Origin: GCA-020345945 sp964596985
GTDB lineage: Archaea; Thermoproteota; Bathyarchaeia; RBG-16-48-13; GCA-020345945
Length of the DNA stretch: 64,000 bases
NCBI GenBank assembly: GCA_964596985.1
Contig: CAZQWG010000001.1
Span: 310,001-374,000 of the forward strand
Reading direction: 5' to 3'
In this document: positions 27,776 to 37,377 of the stretch, piece by piece
How the letters are laid out: each line of letters starts with the position of its first letter
How positions within the stretch are numbered: position 1 is the first letter of the stretch
Notes under the pieces: model-generated
The model's input: the letters and a program-made list of their open reading frames with translations, nothing else
Database searches by the model: none
What the model was told of the DNA's origin: nothing
Position numbers and translations under genes: made by a program

Positions 27776-29034
27776 TTATATCTCGACTCTTCTCGGATCG
27801 CGTATGAAGAAGATTGATAGGATTGAGGATATTGTGGCTGTGACTGTGACGAAGAGCCAGGGGTAGGTGGGATTGAAGGCATAGAGATAGCCACCTACGA
27901 GTGAGGCGATCATTACTGGTATTGTTGTGACGTAACCCATACCAGGTCCACCGGTTTCGCCTGAGGCCGATCCTATCAGGACCGTCCCCCGTCCCAAGGC
28001 TGCCGTAACTCTTCCTCGCATACCTCGTGGAACCGTGTCCGCCAAAAGCGCCGAGGATGCTGGTATGAAGAAGACGGTCGAGATGGCTAGAGCTAAGCGG
28101 ATTAGCAGCACTTCTAGGAAGGTTGTGGAGAAGACGAAGAGCGGGGTGGATGCGAGAGATAGCAGAAGCGCCCCCTGTATGCATCTCGTCCTTCCATAAT
28201 GGTCTACGACCATTCCGGCAGGTATGTACATCAGGTTTCTAAGGGCGGTTTCGACGAGGAGGATTAGACCCCACTCGACAGATGAGAGCTTGATATGTTC
28301 TACTGCGTAGACAATCCAGAAGGGTGTAGCCACAGCGTTAGCCATGAACCCTAGGACAATGATGATGGCTAGAGCTTGTAGTGTACGCGGTAGCTGCCCC
28401 AGAGTTGCAGGGACGCTGCTGTATGCGTTCCTGAGTGTTCCGGGCAGGTTCGAGAGGTCGGACTTCTCCTTAGAGCCATACGATGTTTCCTCAAGATATC
28501 GTATGTGTATGATGGAGGAGCCTAGGTAGGCTATGGCAAGTGATCCGTAGAGGTATCTTATGCCCATGTCTACTCCGTAGATGTTGAGTAAGATCCCTGC
28601 CAGGTATGGGGAGAATATGGCTAAAGTCCCTGCAATGGTGTTTATCGTGGCAATGCCTTTGCCACGGCTCTCGGGAGGCAGGGAATCTGTGATGATGGCG
28701 GAGGTGGCCGGGAACTGGAAGACGGTTAAACCCTGCAACAATGTTGCTAAGGCTACTATTTCCCAGCTGGGTGCAAAGACATACATCAGGATGATGGTTC
28801 CGGAAAGGAATCCCCCAAGCGCTATGAGCTTGACCTTACCTATGACATCTGTAAGATATCCTGCGAGGGGGAAGATGAGTAGACCGGCGAGAGGTCTCAG
28901 AGAGTTGCAGAAACCGATTGGGGGGATGACCCTCCCAACGCAAGAATGTATAGGGACGCGTAGGGAAAGACCATGCTCCGGCAGAACATACCTAGGACAC
29001 GAGTCAATGTGAGAACCAGTATGTTCCCGTGCAT
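27776..29034 (-). pseudogene. MFS transporter gene with a one-base frameshift
   Basis: The body from about 28920 down to 27776 is an intact MFS sequence (N-S-L-R-P-L-A-G-L-L, G-Y-L-T-D-V-I-G-K-V-K-L in loop 2-3, T-G-G-P-G-M-G before helix 11). Its natural N-terminus (MHGNILVLTLTR..., Y-A-S-L-Y-I-L-A-L-G-G-S-S-P) starts at ATG 29034 but lies in another frame. The switch falls at a run of six G (six C in the gene) at 28920-28925. One more C gives L-G-G-S-S-P-P-I-G-F-C-N-S-L-R-P, colinear with L-G-G-N-M-V-D-I-G-L-V-N-S-L-R-P of the paralogue at 15310. True mutation, sequencing error in the homopolymer, or slippage cannot be separated here. Confidence 0.8.
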
Positions 29035-29650
29035 GAAGCCGAACGTATCCCTGAGAGTCCGTCCCTTGAATATAGAGCTCAGTTGCGCTCACCAGGTTTC
29101 AGTGAACTAGGAGAGAATATTACTAAAACATGTCATGGATCTTGACTCATTAGTATTCCCCAAACGAGAGGAATCGGGACAGAATGATTATCCTCGCATT
29201 CGCTTTGTCTAGGCTTTCATCGCCTGTATACCATAGAACCGGACTGAAGCCCAAACGAAGCAATCTGGTTAATAGGTATCTATGAGGCGGAGTCCTTACT
29301 CGTAGTCTAGGGCTGTATCCGGAGCAGCTGTAGCCCTAGGAGTCTTTATTGCGCATCCCCTTCTTGAGCGAGGGGAACTGGTGTTTCATCTGGGAGCAGC
29401 ATGACTTTGAGGGCTTTGGCTTTGACCTCCAACATGATGCCGTCTACAGAGACCGGGTAACCCGGTATCGTTTTGAAAGTTGACAGCGCTGATTAGATAC
29501 CTTTTTGTTCTGGTGTATGGATCTGAACGATTTTCACACATTCAGGTGCGGCGGCTTCAAAGGAGGGCGGACTATTGATCGGTGACCGTGTCAGGCGTAT
29601 GGATACTGTTCTATGTTTGATCGATCGGTTGGCGAATGTCTCAAGAATTG
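29035..29650. other. 616-base spacer, one weak minus-strand frame
   Basis: The minus strand is open from about 29490 to the TAA at 29346. It contains an ATG at 29435 giving 29 residues (MLEVKAKALKVMLLP...). Upstream codons in the same frame (T-I-P-G-Y-P-V-S-V-D-G-I) also look protein-like but have no start. It may be a remnant. Nothing else is recognised. Confidence 0.3.
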
Positions 29651-30904
29651 TTAGGGAGACTCTGAGAGCAGTGCCTGTAGCCGAGAAGGTGGTATGTCTT
29701 CTCTGAGTTTTCCGTATGCTATACCGGTCACCGCCCTACCTCCTGCCGCGAAGAGGAATCCGATGGTCAGCGCAGCGGTCAGCTCGAGTCCTTGGATGAC
29801 CAGTTCATTCACGAGGTAACCGCCCGCAAGCGACCCTAGGAATGTCGCAACACCGTAGATCGCACTATAGAAGGCGATCGAGGTACCCACCGACTCGGGT
29901 TGAGTGTTTTCCAGTATGTAGGCTGATGTTATAGTCTCCGCCATCATGAAGACCCCCCAGAAGATATGTGCGACTATCAGATGCCATGGTTCTGTCGAGA
30001 ACGCATAACATATCGGGACGAGGGCTATCCCAATCCTGCCTAGCATGATGATCGGTTTCTTGCCGAACTTGTCGGCAAGCTGACCGAAGTAGGGGCGGCT
30101 CAACGAGGAAATAAGTGTATGCGTAATGGTCAAGGTCGCGATGATGAACATGTCGTTCTTTGTTACGATTACATCCGCGATCGGGAAGAGAGGCCATACG
30201 AAGGACATGAAAAAGCCTTGAAAGAAACTGACCAGATACAATGTTCTCAGGCTTGGATTCTGGAGTATAACCCCTACATTGTCAAAGGGGTTTCTTACCG
30301 AAGCCTTGGCCTCGGATCTCTCGCGTCTCATCATAGGCAGGAGTAGAAGAGACGGACCTGCACAGAAGACGGTCGCTAGAACGATAGGAAGGAAGTACAT
30401 CTCCTTCAGACTCCCCCCGGCTCGAGACATCAGATACCCGGCTAGCAGCGTAGCAGGGATGCTCCCGATCATCCAAACCGAATGAAACTCGCCAACCCCT
30501 TGGCTTCGCCTCGACCGCGGCACAAGACTGTCGTTCACGGCGAGAGATGATGGAGGCACCATTGAAAAGACGAGCCCTTGAATGACTACGATAATGATTA
30601 TCTGTTGAGGGCTTGAAACGAACAATAAAGGGAACCAGAGGATACCTGCGACCAGCCCGCCGAAAAGAACGAATAGGATAGGCCTACCGATTCGGTCCAT
30701 CGCTATGCCCCAGGCAAGCTGCATAGTGTTACCGGCGAGGTTCTGCAGGGATCGAAGCCAACCCATCTCGGCAGGGTTTGCACCCATCTGGACCGCGTAG
30801 ATCCCAATGTAGGGAGCCATCATTGCCTCCCCGAAGGCGGAGAGACCAGTGCGCACAAGAAAGACATAGCGATCGAGTCTACGCCGTTTGAGAGTTCTGC
30901 TCAT
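29651..30904 (-). CDS. MFS transporter
   Basis: A 417-residue, twelve-helix protein. G-I-A-M-D-R-I-G-R-P-I-L in loop 2-3, V-P-R-S-R-R-S-Q-G-V-G-E in loop 4-5, and G-Q-L-A-D-K-F-G-K-K-P-I in loop 8-9 are the family motifs. The N-terminus is basic (L-K-R-R-R-L-D-R). Substrate unknown. Confidence 0.9.
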   Translation of the reverse strand: MSRTLKRRRLDRYVFLVRTGLSAFGEAMMAPYIGIYAVQMGANPAEMGWLRSLQNLAGNTMQLAWGIAMDRIGRPILFVLFGGLVAGILWFPLLFVSSPQQIIIIVVIQGLVFSMVPPSSLAVNDSLVPRSRRSQGVGEFHSVWMIGSIPATLLAGYLMSRAGGSLKEMYFLPIVLATVFCAGPSLLLLPMMRRERSEAKASVRNPFDNVGVILQNPSLRTLYLVSFFQGFFMSFVWPLFPIADVIVTKNDMFIIATLTITHTLISSLSRPYFGQLADKFGKKPIIMLGRIGIALVPICYAFSTEPWHLIVAHIFWGVFMMAETITSAYILENTQPESVGTSIAFYSAIYGVATFLGSLAGGYLVNELVIQGLELTAALTIGFLFAAGGRAVTGIAYGKLREDIPPSRLQALLSESP

Positions 30905-31188
30905 TTTTCCCTACTCTTCGATAGTCTCGACTGCCTTTTTTCACTTCACTGGTTCAAATGTCTTCCTGGCACGCAGCAACAATGCCTCCCTTTTCGATGC
31001 TGTATGCCCCGGACGGTTCTTGGATTGACAATTCTGCGAGAGACCCGCCGGGTAAATTGGTTCTTTCTCAGCCGTCTAAGAACACACGGCTCTCCCGTCC
31101 TATGACTCTGTCATAAGGCATATCTGTAGCCATCATATAGAGGATAGACTTTGTAGAAATGTTGGAAAGGAGTCTGTGAGAGCCGGCT

Positions 31189-32436
31189 ATGAGAGTAGTG
31201 GACGTACCGTCGCTTCTATGGTACGGGAATACTGGTCTTAAACTTCAATTTCCAGAAGACTGGAGCGTCCATGTCTGTAGAATGCCAGGAGCGGGTCGAA
31301 CGACCATGAGCGCCCAAGCCATCAAGGAAGCATTGTCGAATCCCCTAGGCTCTGAAAGGATAAGCTCCTTGGCAGCCGAAAGAGAAGAAGCCGTGATCAT
31401 ATTTGATGACATGACAAGACCCACAAGGGCATACGAGATTATACCATTCATTCTGGACGAATTGAAGAAAGGTGGGATATCCGATGACCATGTCAGGTTC
31501 GTGGACGCCCTCGGATGCCACGGGGCCGAGGACCGTCAGGATTTCGCGAAGAAGTTAGGTGAAGACGTGGTCGAACGTTTCCCAGTCTACAACCACAACC
31601 CCTTCCTCAACCTGACAGAGGTGGGAGAGACGAGCAGGGGAACCCCTGTCCAAGTCAACACCGAGGTAACAGCGTGCGACCTGAGAATAGGCGTGGGCTG
31701 CGTTGTCCCCCACCCGATGTCAGGCTACGGCGGCGGAGCGAAGATCATCCTTCCCGGAGTAACATCCTTCGAGACCACCTACCACAATCACGGACACGTC
31801 TTCAAATCAAACCCAAACGCAACTTCAAATCACCCGACAACAGGCTGGGGAAGGGTGGAGAAGAACGTGATGCGTCTGGACTTGGAAGAGGCAGCCAGGT
31901 TGGCCCAGCTAGACGTCAAGGTGGACGCGTTGATCAACGGCAGAGGAGAGACGACAGCCCTATTCGCCGGGGACTTCGTGAAGGAGCACAGAGAGGCTGT
32001 GAAGCTGGCGAGAAGGGTCTACGAGACGAAGCCTCTAGCTGAGGCAGATATCGTGGTTGCGAACACATACGCGAAAGCCAACGAGGCCGGACTCGCCATG
32101 CCCATGGCCCTAGCCTCGGTGAAGAGCGGGGGAACCGTAGTGCTGATCGCCAACACACCCGAGTCTCAAATAACCCACTATCTATACGGGAAGTTCGGCA
32201 AAGAACTAGGGGGAGGCCTCTATTCTCCAAGACCACCCTGGCCGAAGCTAGGCAAGTTGATCGTATTCTCGCCTTACAAGGTCAGAGACCCGCTTCTCTC
32301 ATTAGGAGAGCCTGACTCGTACACTTGGGTCAAGACTTGGACGGAGGTGCTTGAAGAACTGAAAGCAACGCACAGTAGTAATGTGAGGGCTGCTGTGTAT
32401 CCAAACGCCGAAATTCAGTGCCCACCCCAGACATAG
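31189..32436 (+). CDS. Lactate-racemase family protein (LarA-like, DUF2088)
   Basis: 415 residues with every catalytic element of LarA: D-D-M-T-R-P-T (R77), A-L-G-C-H-G (H111), V-P-H-P-M-S-G-Y-G-G-G-A-K (H175 and K185) and Y-H-N-H (H199/H201). In LarA these bind the nickel-pincer nucleotide and the 2-hydroxyacid. It is thus expected to racemise or epimerise a 2-hydroxy acid. No larB, larC or larE for cofactor synthesis lies in the window. The nearby glycerate-kinase-like gene also acts on hydroxy acids, which suggests a shared pathway (inference). Confidence 0.85.
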   Translation: MRVVDVPSLLWYGNTGLKLQFPEDWSVHVCRMPGAGRTTMSAQAIKEALSNPLGSERISSLAAEREEAVIIFDDMTRPTRAYEIIPFILDELKKGGISDDHVRFVDALGCHGAEDRQDFAKKLGEDVVERFPVYNHNPFLNLTEVGETSRGTPVQVNTEVTACDLRIGVGCVVPHPMSGYGGGAKIILPGVTSFETTYHNHGHVFKSNPNATSNHPTTGWGRVEKNVMRLDLEEAARLAQLDVKVDALINGRGETTALFAGDFVKEHREAVKLARRVYETKPLAEADIVVANTYAKANEAGLAMPMALASVKSGGTVVLIANTPESQITHYLYGKFGKELGGGLYSPRPPWPKLGKLIVFSPYKVRDPLLSLGEPDSYTWVKTWTEVLEELKATHSSNVRAAVYPNAEIQCPPQT

Positions 32437-32605
32437 TTACACGCATCAGCATGCACAAGGATCGGCGATCCAAACAGCACTATAGGTCAATGTTTTCGCT
32501 CCCCGACGTCCCCCCCGCACAGGATTAAAATCACCGATGGAGTCTGCGAGACTTCAAGGATAAACTAGGGAGCCTCACGGGGCTCCTTCAAACAAGGGTT
32601 AGGCA

Positions 32606-33439
32606 TCAGTCCGAGCATGCACGGTCCAACCCGAGGGAAACAAGCCAATCCCTCGTCTTCCTTATTACCTCCTGCGTGTGCTCTCTCTCTGAGAATACGT
32701 GGTCTCCGCCTTCGATCACGCATAACTCGTTCTTCCCGTTGAGGTTTTTGACGACATCGAATCCCTTCGTCGAGTCGCTTAGGGGTACAACTTGATCCAT
32801 GTCGCTGTGCACTATCAGGATGGGCACCTTGATCTGATCCATGACATCGAGAGGAACGACGTCGTCGAGAGTATCAAAGAATGGTTTCTTCAGATACCAT
32901 CCATCTCTGACTTTGACCGCTCCCCTGGAGACTAGCGTACGCATGCTTTCTGCAATCCCTTGCGCACTTTTGGTGGTACTTGACAGCAATCTGGTTGCTA
33001 GAGGGCTGAGAGCCGCCGAATATAGAACGACAAACCTTACACGTTCATCTCTTGAAGCGAGAACCGCCGCGACTCTTCCACCCATACTCAGCCCAATAAC
33101 GCCTACCTCTTCCTTATTGACCTCCCCTTGATCTATTAGGAAAGCAAAGGCGTTCTCTGCGTCGCTTATTTCCCCCGGTATCGTCATGTCCTCGAATTCG
33201 CCGTCGCTGTCTCCAGAACCCCTGAAATCGAAACGGAGAACGACGAAACCCGAGTCGCATAGACTCCTAGCTACATGAACGAAGAGCCGATGGTTCTCGA
33301 TCTTGTTTCCCGTAAAACCATGAAACATTACGACCCCAGGGGCTTTTCCCCCGTGTTCCAGCACGTCTGGCATATGAAGGATTCCAACCAGTTGTTGCCC
33401 CTGATTCTCGAAGACTACAGGTTTGATCAACACGTTCAC
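32606..33439 (-). CDS. Alpha/beta hydrolase
   Basis: 277 residues. The oxyanion strand is M-F-H-G-F-T-G near 39-45, the nucleophile elbow is I-G-L-S-M-G-G near 115-121, the acid is in L-I-V-H-S-D-M-D near 210, and the histidine is in E-G-G-D-H-V-F near 247. It is cytoplasmic and of the same subtype as the hydrolase at 18499-19287. It is convergent with the LarA-like gene and has no operon partner. Confidence 0.88.
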   Translation of the reverse strand: MNVLIKPVVFENQGQQLVGILHMPDVLEHGGKAPGVVMFHGFTGNKIENHRLFVHVARSLCDSGFVVLRFDFRGSGDSDGEFEDMTIPGEISDAENAFAFLIDQGEVNKEEVGVIGLSMGGRVAAVLASRDERVRFVVLYSAALSPLATRLLSSTTKSAQGIAESMRTLVSRGAVKVRDGWYLKKPFFDTLDDVVPLDVMDQIKVPILIVHSDMDQVVPLSDSTKGFDVVKNLNGKNELCVIEGGDHVFSEREHTQEVIRKTRDWLVSLGLDRACSD

Positions 33440-33905
33440 CTCGTTTCCCGCTTATTCTTACGTCAAACGCCTTATGAACCCGTCAGTCACTATCCACTTA
33501 TACTCTATCGATGAAAACCTGATAGCCTAATATCTTCTTTGAGATGGCTACGCGGTTAGCCACCAATATCGTGACGACGTAATTCCGATGAGACGTGTCA
33601 GTGTCCTCTGTCGGTCTTAGCGGGTACTATTCGAAACTGTTTGTGGTTTCTCATATTTCGGGTAATCCCGTTTCTGGCAAAGAATAAAGTGGTCACCATG
33701 CAAACCGACAAGAGGATTGGCTGGGAGATCAATGCTGCAGATTCACATTGGAAAAGAAGCAGTCAGACACGAATCAGGCAGAATCTAATCCCTATCTTAA
33801 ATCGGAAGCAGTCTTATTCGACCCAACTCAGGATGCGCTCTAAAACTGTTTATTCTCCTCCCATAGTAGAGGAGAATATCAATTCCAGACAGGGGAGTTT
33901 GGAGA
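33440..33905. other. 466-base spacer upstream of the kinase/enolase-like pair
   Basis: No supported gene. The GTG start of the next gene follows GGGGAGTTTGGAGA, and an A/T-rich stretch near 33842-33852 may be its TATA box. Confidence 0.35.
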
Positions 33906-35408
33906 GTGAATACCAGAATCCAGAACATCGAGTCACTAGTCTCCCATGGAAATGTGAATGGGAGAAAGGTCATGGTGGAGATACTTGAAGCCGGATTGGA
34001 GGCTGCGGACCCCTACAACAATACAAGGAGGCTGATCCGTACACAGGGAGAAAAACTGGTCGTCGGCGACAAGGACTTTGAACCACGAGGGACACCCAAG
34101 ACCGGGGATGAGGTCTACGATCTCTCGGAGGTCGAGGACATCTACGTCTTCGGGGCAGGAAAAGGATGCCAAAGAGTAGCTAAGGCTATCGAAGACACCC
34201 TAGGGAACAAGTTGACGGGGGGACACGTCATCGACAAGAAGGGACACGGAGTCATCCTAGAGAGGATAGAGGTAACCCTGGGTGGTCACCCGGCCCCATA
34301 CGAGGATAACTGCCGAGGATGCGAGAGAATCCTAGAGATGACTAAGAACCTAACGAGTAAGGACCTAGTCTTTACTATCGTAGCCAACGGTGTATCATCA
34401 CTACTGACCATGCCTGTACCAGGGGTTACTGTTGAGGATGTAAGGAAGACCACGTATGTAATGCAGATAGAACGCGGGGCGCCAACAGGAGACCTCAACC
34501 CAATCCGGAACCACCTCGATATGATGAAGGGGGGAAGGATTTCTAGGCACATCCATCCGGCAAGAATGATCCACATCATTGCAATCGACCCGGGTGATTA
34601 CGATCAGCTCATGAACCAGAACCTCTGGCTCCACACGCTCCCTGACTGTACAACCTTCGAGGACGCGGTTCTTATGCTCAAGAAATGGAAGGCATGGGAT
34701 AAAGTCCCTATCCCGGTCAGGGAGCACCTCGAGACCGCTGATCCCTGCCATGAGACTGTCAAGGCAGAGGATTTCGGGAATATGTCTTTCCGAATCTTCG
34801 GCGTAATGCCTGAGAAGACCCGGATGTTGCCGACCGCGATGGAGAAAGCGGCGGAACTAGGATTCAAACCAGTCGTACTCGCGAAACCAGTCTTATCCCC
34901 ATGGCGACGCATACGTCACGCATACGGTCTTCGGGCTGAAGCAAGTCAAGCAGGACTAGTGGTTGCCGCGATGGCTGAGACGATAGAGGAGACAGGACAC
35001 CCCTTTGAGCCGCCTTGCGCGTTGTTCACGTCAGGAGAGCTGCTCGTCACGGTTGGTCAAGAGGAAGGAATCGGAGGGAGGAATCAAGAGTTTGTTCTCT
35101 CGGCAGCACAGAGAATCATTGGGAGCAAGAACATCGTCATCGGAGCAGCGGATTCGGATGGCACAGATGGTCCAGGCACCCAGTTCTTCAAGTGCAGCGA
35201 AGATATCCCCTGCCTGGCAGGCGGAATCGTCGACGGTGTAACAGCGGAAAGAGCGAAGGAGATAGGCGTCGATATCGATGAAGAACTGAGGAAACATAAT
35301 ACGACATCGGCCTTGTGGAGACTCGACAGCGGAATAGTCGCAACACCCAACATCAGCATCAATGATCTCGGAGTAACTCTAATAATGGGTCGCAGCAAGT
35401 ACAGATAG
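33906..35408 (+). CDS. Glycerate 2-kinase-like protein (DUF4147 plus MOFRL)
   Basis: 500 residues. Residues about 25-290 are the DUF4147 domain (V-F-G-A-G-K-G-C near 82, G-G-H-P-A-P-Y-E-D near 122). Residues about 370-490 are the MOFRL domain (S-G-E-L-L-V-T-V, G-G-R-N-Q-E-F-V-L, D-S-D-G-T-D-G-P). Known members phosphorylate D-glycerate to 2-phosphoglycerate. Here the S-G-G-x-S-A-L-L loop is A-N-G-V-S-S-L-L, V-R-x-H-L-S is I-R-N-H-L-D and S-D-V-x-G-D is A-I-D-P-G-D, so the substrate pocket is altered. It is about 60 residues longer than usual. Only 14 bases separate it from the enolase-like gene. Confidence 0.8.
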   Translation: MNTRIQNIESLVSHGNVNGRKVMVEILEAGLEAADPYNNTRRLIRTQGEKLVVGDKDFEPRGTPKTGDEVYDLSEVEDIYVFGAGKGCQRVAKAIEDTLGNKLTGGHVIDKKGHGVILERIEVTLGGHPAPYEDNCRGCERILEMTKNLTSKDLVFTIVANGVSSLLTMPVPGVTVEDVRKTTYVMQIERGAPTGDLNPIRNHLDMMKGGRISRHIHPARMIHIIAIDPGDYDQLMNQNLWLHTLPDCTTFEDAVLMLKKWKAWDKVPIPVREHLETADPCHETVKAEDFGNMSFRIFGVMPEKTRMLPTAMEKAAELGFKPVVLAKPVLSPWRRIRHAYGLRAEASQAGLVVAAMAETIEETGHPFEPPCALFTSGELLVTVGQEEGIGGRNQEFVLSAAQRIIGSKNIVIGAADSDGTDGPGTQFFKCSEDIPCLAGGIVDGVTAERAKEIGVDIDEELRKHNTTSALWRLDSGIVATPNISINDLGVTLIMGRSKYR

Positions 35409-35422
35409 AGGACGGTACCGGA

Positions 35423-36697
35423 ATGGGAGCAAAGATAAGAACAGTATATGCTCGGGAGGTCTTCACTGAACGAGGACACCCCGGCGTAGAAGCGACAGTA
35501 ATTACCGAAGATGGCGCCTTAGGGGTAGCCGTCGCCGTTGCAGGTACCTCGGTCGGAAAGCATGAAGTCCAATTCGTCTACGATGGAGGAAAACGTTTCA
35601 AGGGCATGGGTGTCCTTAAGGCGGTTGAGAACGTCAACAAGATAATCGCCCCTACCTTGAAAGGGATGGATGTAACGAAGCAACATGAAGTAGACGGGGC
35701 TTTGATAGGACTCGACGAGACACCAGGCAAATCCAAGCTTGGTGGAAATGCCACAGCGAGTGTCTCAGCCGCAGTCCTGAAGGCGGGAGCCGCAGACCTA
35801 GGAATCCCTCTCTACCAGCACATCGGAGGTGCTACTGCATGCACACTCCCAGTTCCAGGAGTAGGCGCGGTTTATGGAGCAGACAGGTACGGGAGTGGGG
35901 AAAGGGCAGGATCCAAACCAAGCTATACCTTCATGACCTATGGGTTCAAGAGCTTCTCAGAAGCCTCGTATGCATGCTGGGAAATCGGAAAAGAATTTGA
36001 AAGACAGCTTAAGGAGAGATATCACCTCAACCCCATGACCAGAGCAGTCAGGCATACTCCTATCCCCCGGGGAATAGTGGAACACGACAGAGAACTCTGG
36101 GACTTAATGGCTGATACCATAACAAATACTGGATACTCGAATAGGGCCGGGATCCAGGTCGATATCGCCGCAGGATGCTACTACGATAGCAAGAAAGACG
36201 CGTTCGTAGGCTTGTTCTCAAAGGGAGACAAGACCAAAGAAGATTTGATGGAGCTCTACAAGTATATGGTTACGGACTATCCCTTTGTCATCTTCGAGGA
36301 TCCCCTTGACGAGACTGATTACGAGGGACACGCCGTATTGACGAAAGAGATAGGAATCGAAGTAGTGGGCGACGACCTATTCACGACGAATACCGAGCGT
36401 CTCAAGCAGGGGATCAAGGTCGGTGCGTGTAACGCGGTTCTCCTGAAGGTCAACCAGATAGGAACCATCAGCGAGGCTTTTGACCTAGTCCGACTGGCCT
36501 ACCAGAATGGTTACGGCGTGATGCCTTGCAGCAGCAGGGGCGAGGGTCCTGACATCGCTGACTATGCGGTAGGGTTGAACACAGGACATGTAAGGGAAAG
36601 CGGGACAGGACCGACCGCGAACAGGCTGTTGAAGATAGAATCAGAACTCGGTAACCAAGCCAAATTCGCCGGAAAAGCCGGATTGAAGATTCGATAA
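35423..36697 (+). CDS. Enolase paralogue with altered active site
   Basis: 424 residues, colinear with enolase throughout (A-R-E-V-F-T-E-R-G-H-P, G-M-G-V-L-K-A-V-E-N-V-N, L-L-K-V-N-Q-I-G-T). Kept: the three metal ligands (D247, E292, D317/318) and K342. Lost: the mobile-loop Ser (V-A-G-T-S-V-G for P-S-G-A-S-T-G), the G-G-x-H-A-x-N and Q-E-F-M motifs (Y-G-A-D-R...Y-T-F-M), the whole V-G-D-E-G-G-F-A-P loop that supplies the catalytic Glu, the S-H-R-S loop (P-C-S-S-R-G) and the I-K-T-G lysine (V-R-E-S-G). It should keep the barrel and one Mg site but not dehydrate 2-phosphoglycerate. Follows the kinase-like gene, so likely acts on its product. Confidence 0.85.
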   Translation: MGAKIRTVYAREVFTERGHPGVEATVITEDGALGVAVAVAGTSVGKHEVQFVYDGGKRFKGMGVLKAVENVNKIIAPTLKGMDVTKQHEVDGALIGLDETPGKSKLGGNATASVSAAVLKAGAADLGIPLYQHIGGATACTLPVPGVGAVYGADRYGSGERAGSKPSYTFMTYGFKSFSEASYACWEIGKEFERQLKERYHLNPMTRAVRHTPIPRGIVEHDRELWDLMADTITNTGYSNRAGIQVDIAAGCYYDSKKDAFVGLFSKGDKTKEDLMELYKYMVTDYPFVIFEDPLDETDYEGHAVLTKEIGIEVVGDDLFTTNTERLKQGIKVGACNAVLLKVNQIGTISEAFDLVRLAYQNGYGVMPCSSRGEGPDIADYAVGLNTGHVRESGTGPTANRLLKIESELGNQAKFAGKAGLKIR

Positions 36698-36759
36698 CCG
36701 AATCCTCCAGAGGCTACCTGAGGACAGCGACTGAAGCACGGGGAGAAGGGGAAGGTGCG

Positions 36760-37377
36760 ATGCAAGTCAGCGAGTGCATAGACTGCAAGGACTTCCCGTG
36801 TCTTGATATAGATAAAGGATGTTACCTAGTTCCAAAGGTGGAAATCGAGCCCGAGAATATTCTCACTATCATGATTTCAGAGGCATCGCCTAAGAACCCA
36901 AGCGACTACTTCTATGCACAAGGCACCCCCTTTTTCCTGCGGACAACTATACAAGCGTTCGATGATGCAGGGTTTGGCGTTTCTTCTATGCAAGACATAC
37001 TGAACCGAGGATTCTACGTCACGACGGCTGTGAAATGCGGAAAGACCGGATATTCCATATCTTCTAGAACCGTAGAGAACTGCTCAAGCATACTGGAAAG
37101 AGAGATGGGATTGTTTTCAAACGTCCGAACCGTCCTGCTTATGGGAGATACCGCCATAAAGGCGATGAACTACATCACCAGAAGAAACATCGGCAAAAAG
37201 GTGATTCCCAGCGGTTCCACATACAAGATTAGAGGTGGCGACTACTTCTTCAACCATGTCAAGGTCTTTCCATCGTATCTACAGACTGGAAAGAGCTATC
37301 TGATCGAGAGATCTAAGAGGAGAATGATAGCAGAAGATATCAGAGCCGCATCGGAATACTCAAGACTAAGGGGTTGA
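36760..37377 (+). CDS. Uracil-DNA glycosylase superfamily protein
   Basis: 205 residues. An N-terminal Cys set (C6, C9, C15, C22) recalls the 4Fe-4S site of family 4/5 glycosylases. The I-S-E-A-S-P...A-Q-G-T-P-F-F stretch is motif A. L-L-M-G-D-T-A-I-K-A-M is the central strand. The C-terminal motif, usually H-P-S, is F-P-S-Y here. Base excision or another nucleotide-binding role is possible. Last gene of the kinase/enolase-like run, 62 bases downstream. Confidence 0.7.
   Translation: MQVSECIDCKDFPCLDIDKGCYLVPKVEIEPENILTIMISEASPKNPSDYFYAQGTPFFLRTTIQAFDDAGFGVSSMQDILNRGFYVTTAVKCGKTGYSISSRTVENCSSILEREMGLFSNVRTVLLMGDTAIKAMNYITRRNIGKKVIPSGSTYKIRGGDYFFNHVKVFPSYLQTGKSYLIERSKRRMIAEDIRAASEYSRLRG

Noticed and set aside
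29336..29500. Short minus-strand frame in the 616-base spacer
   Set aside because: Too short and start-less beyond 29 codons; noted but not called a gene.
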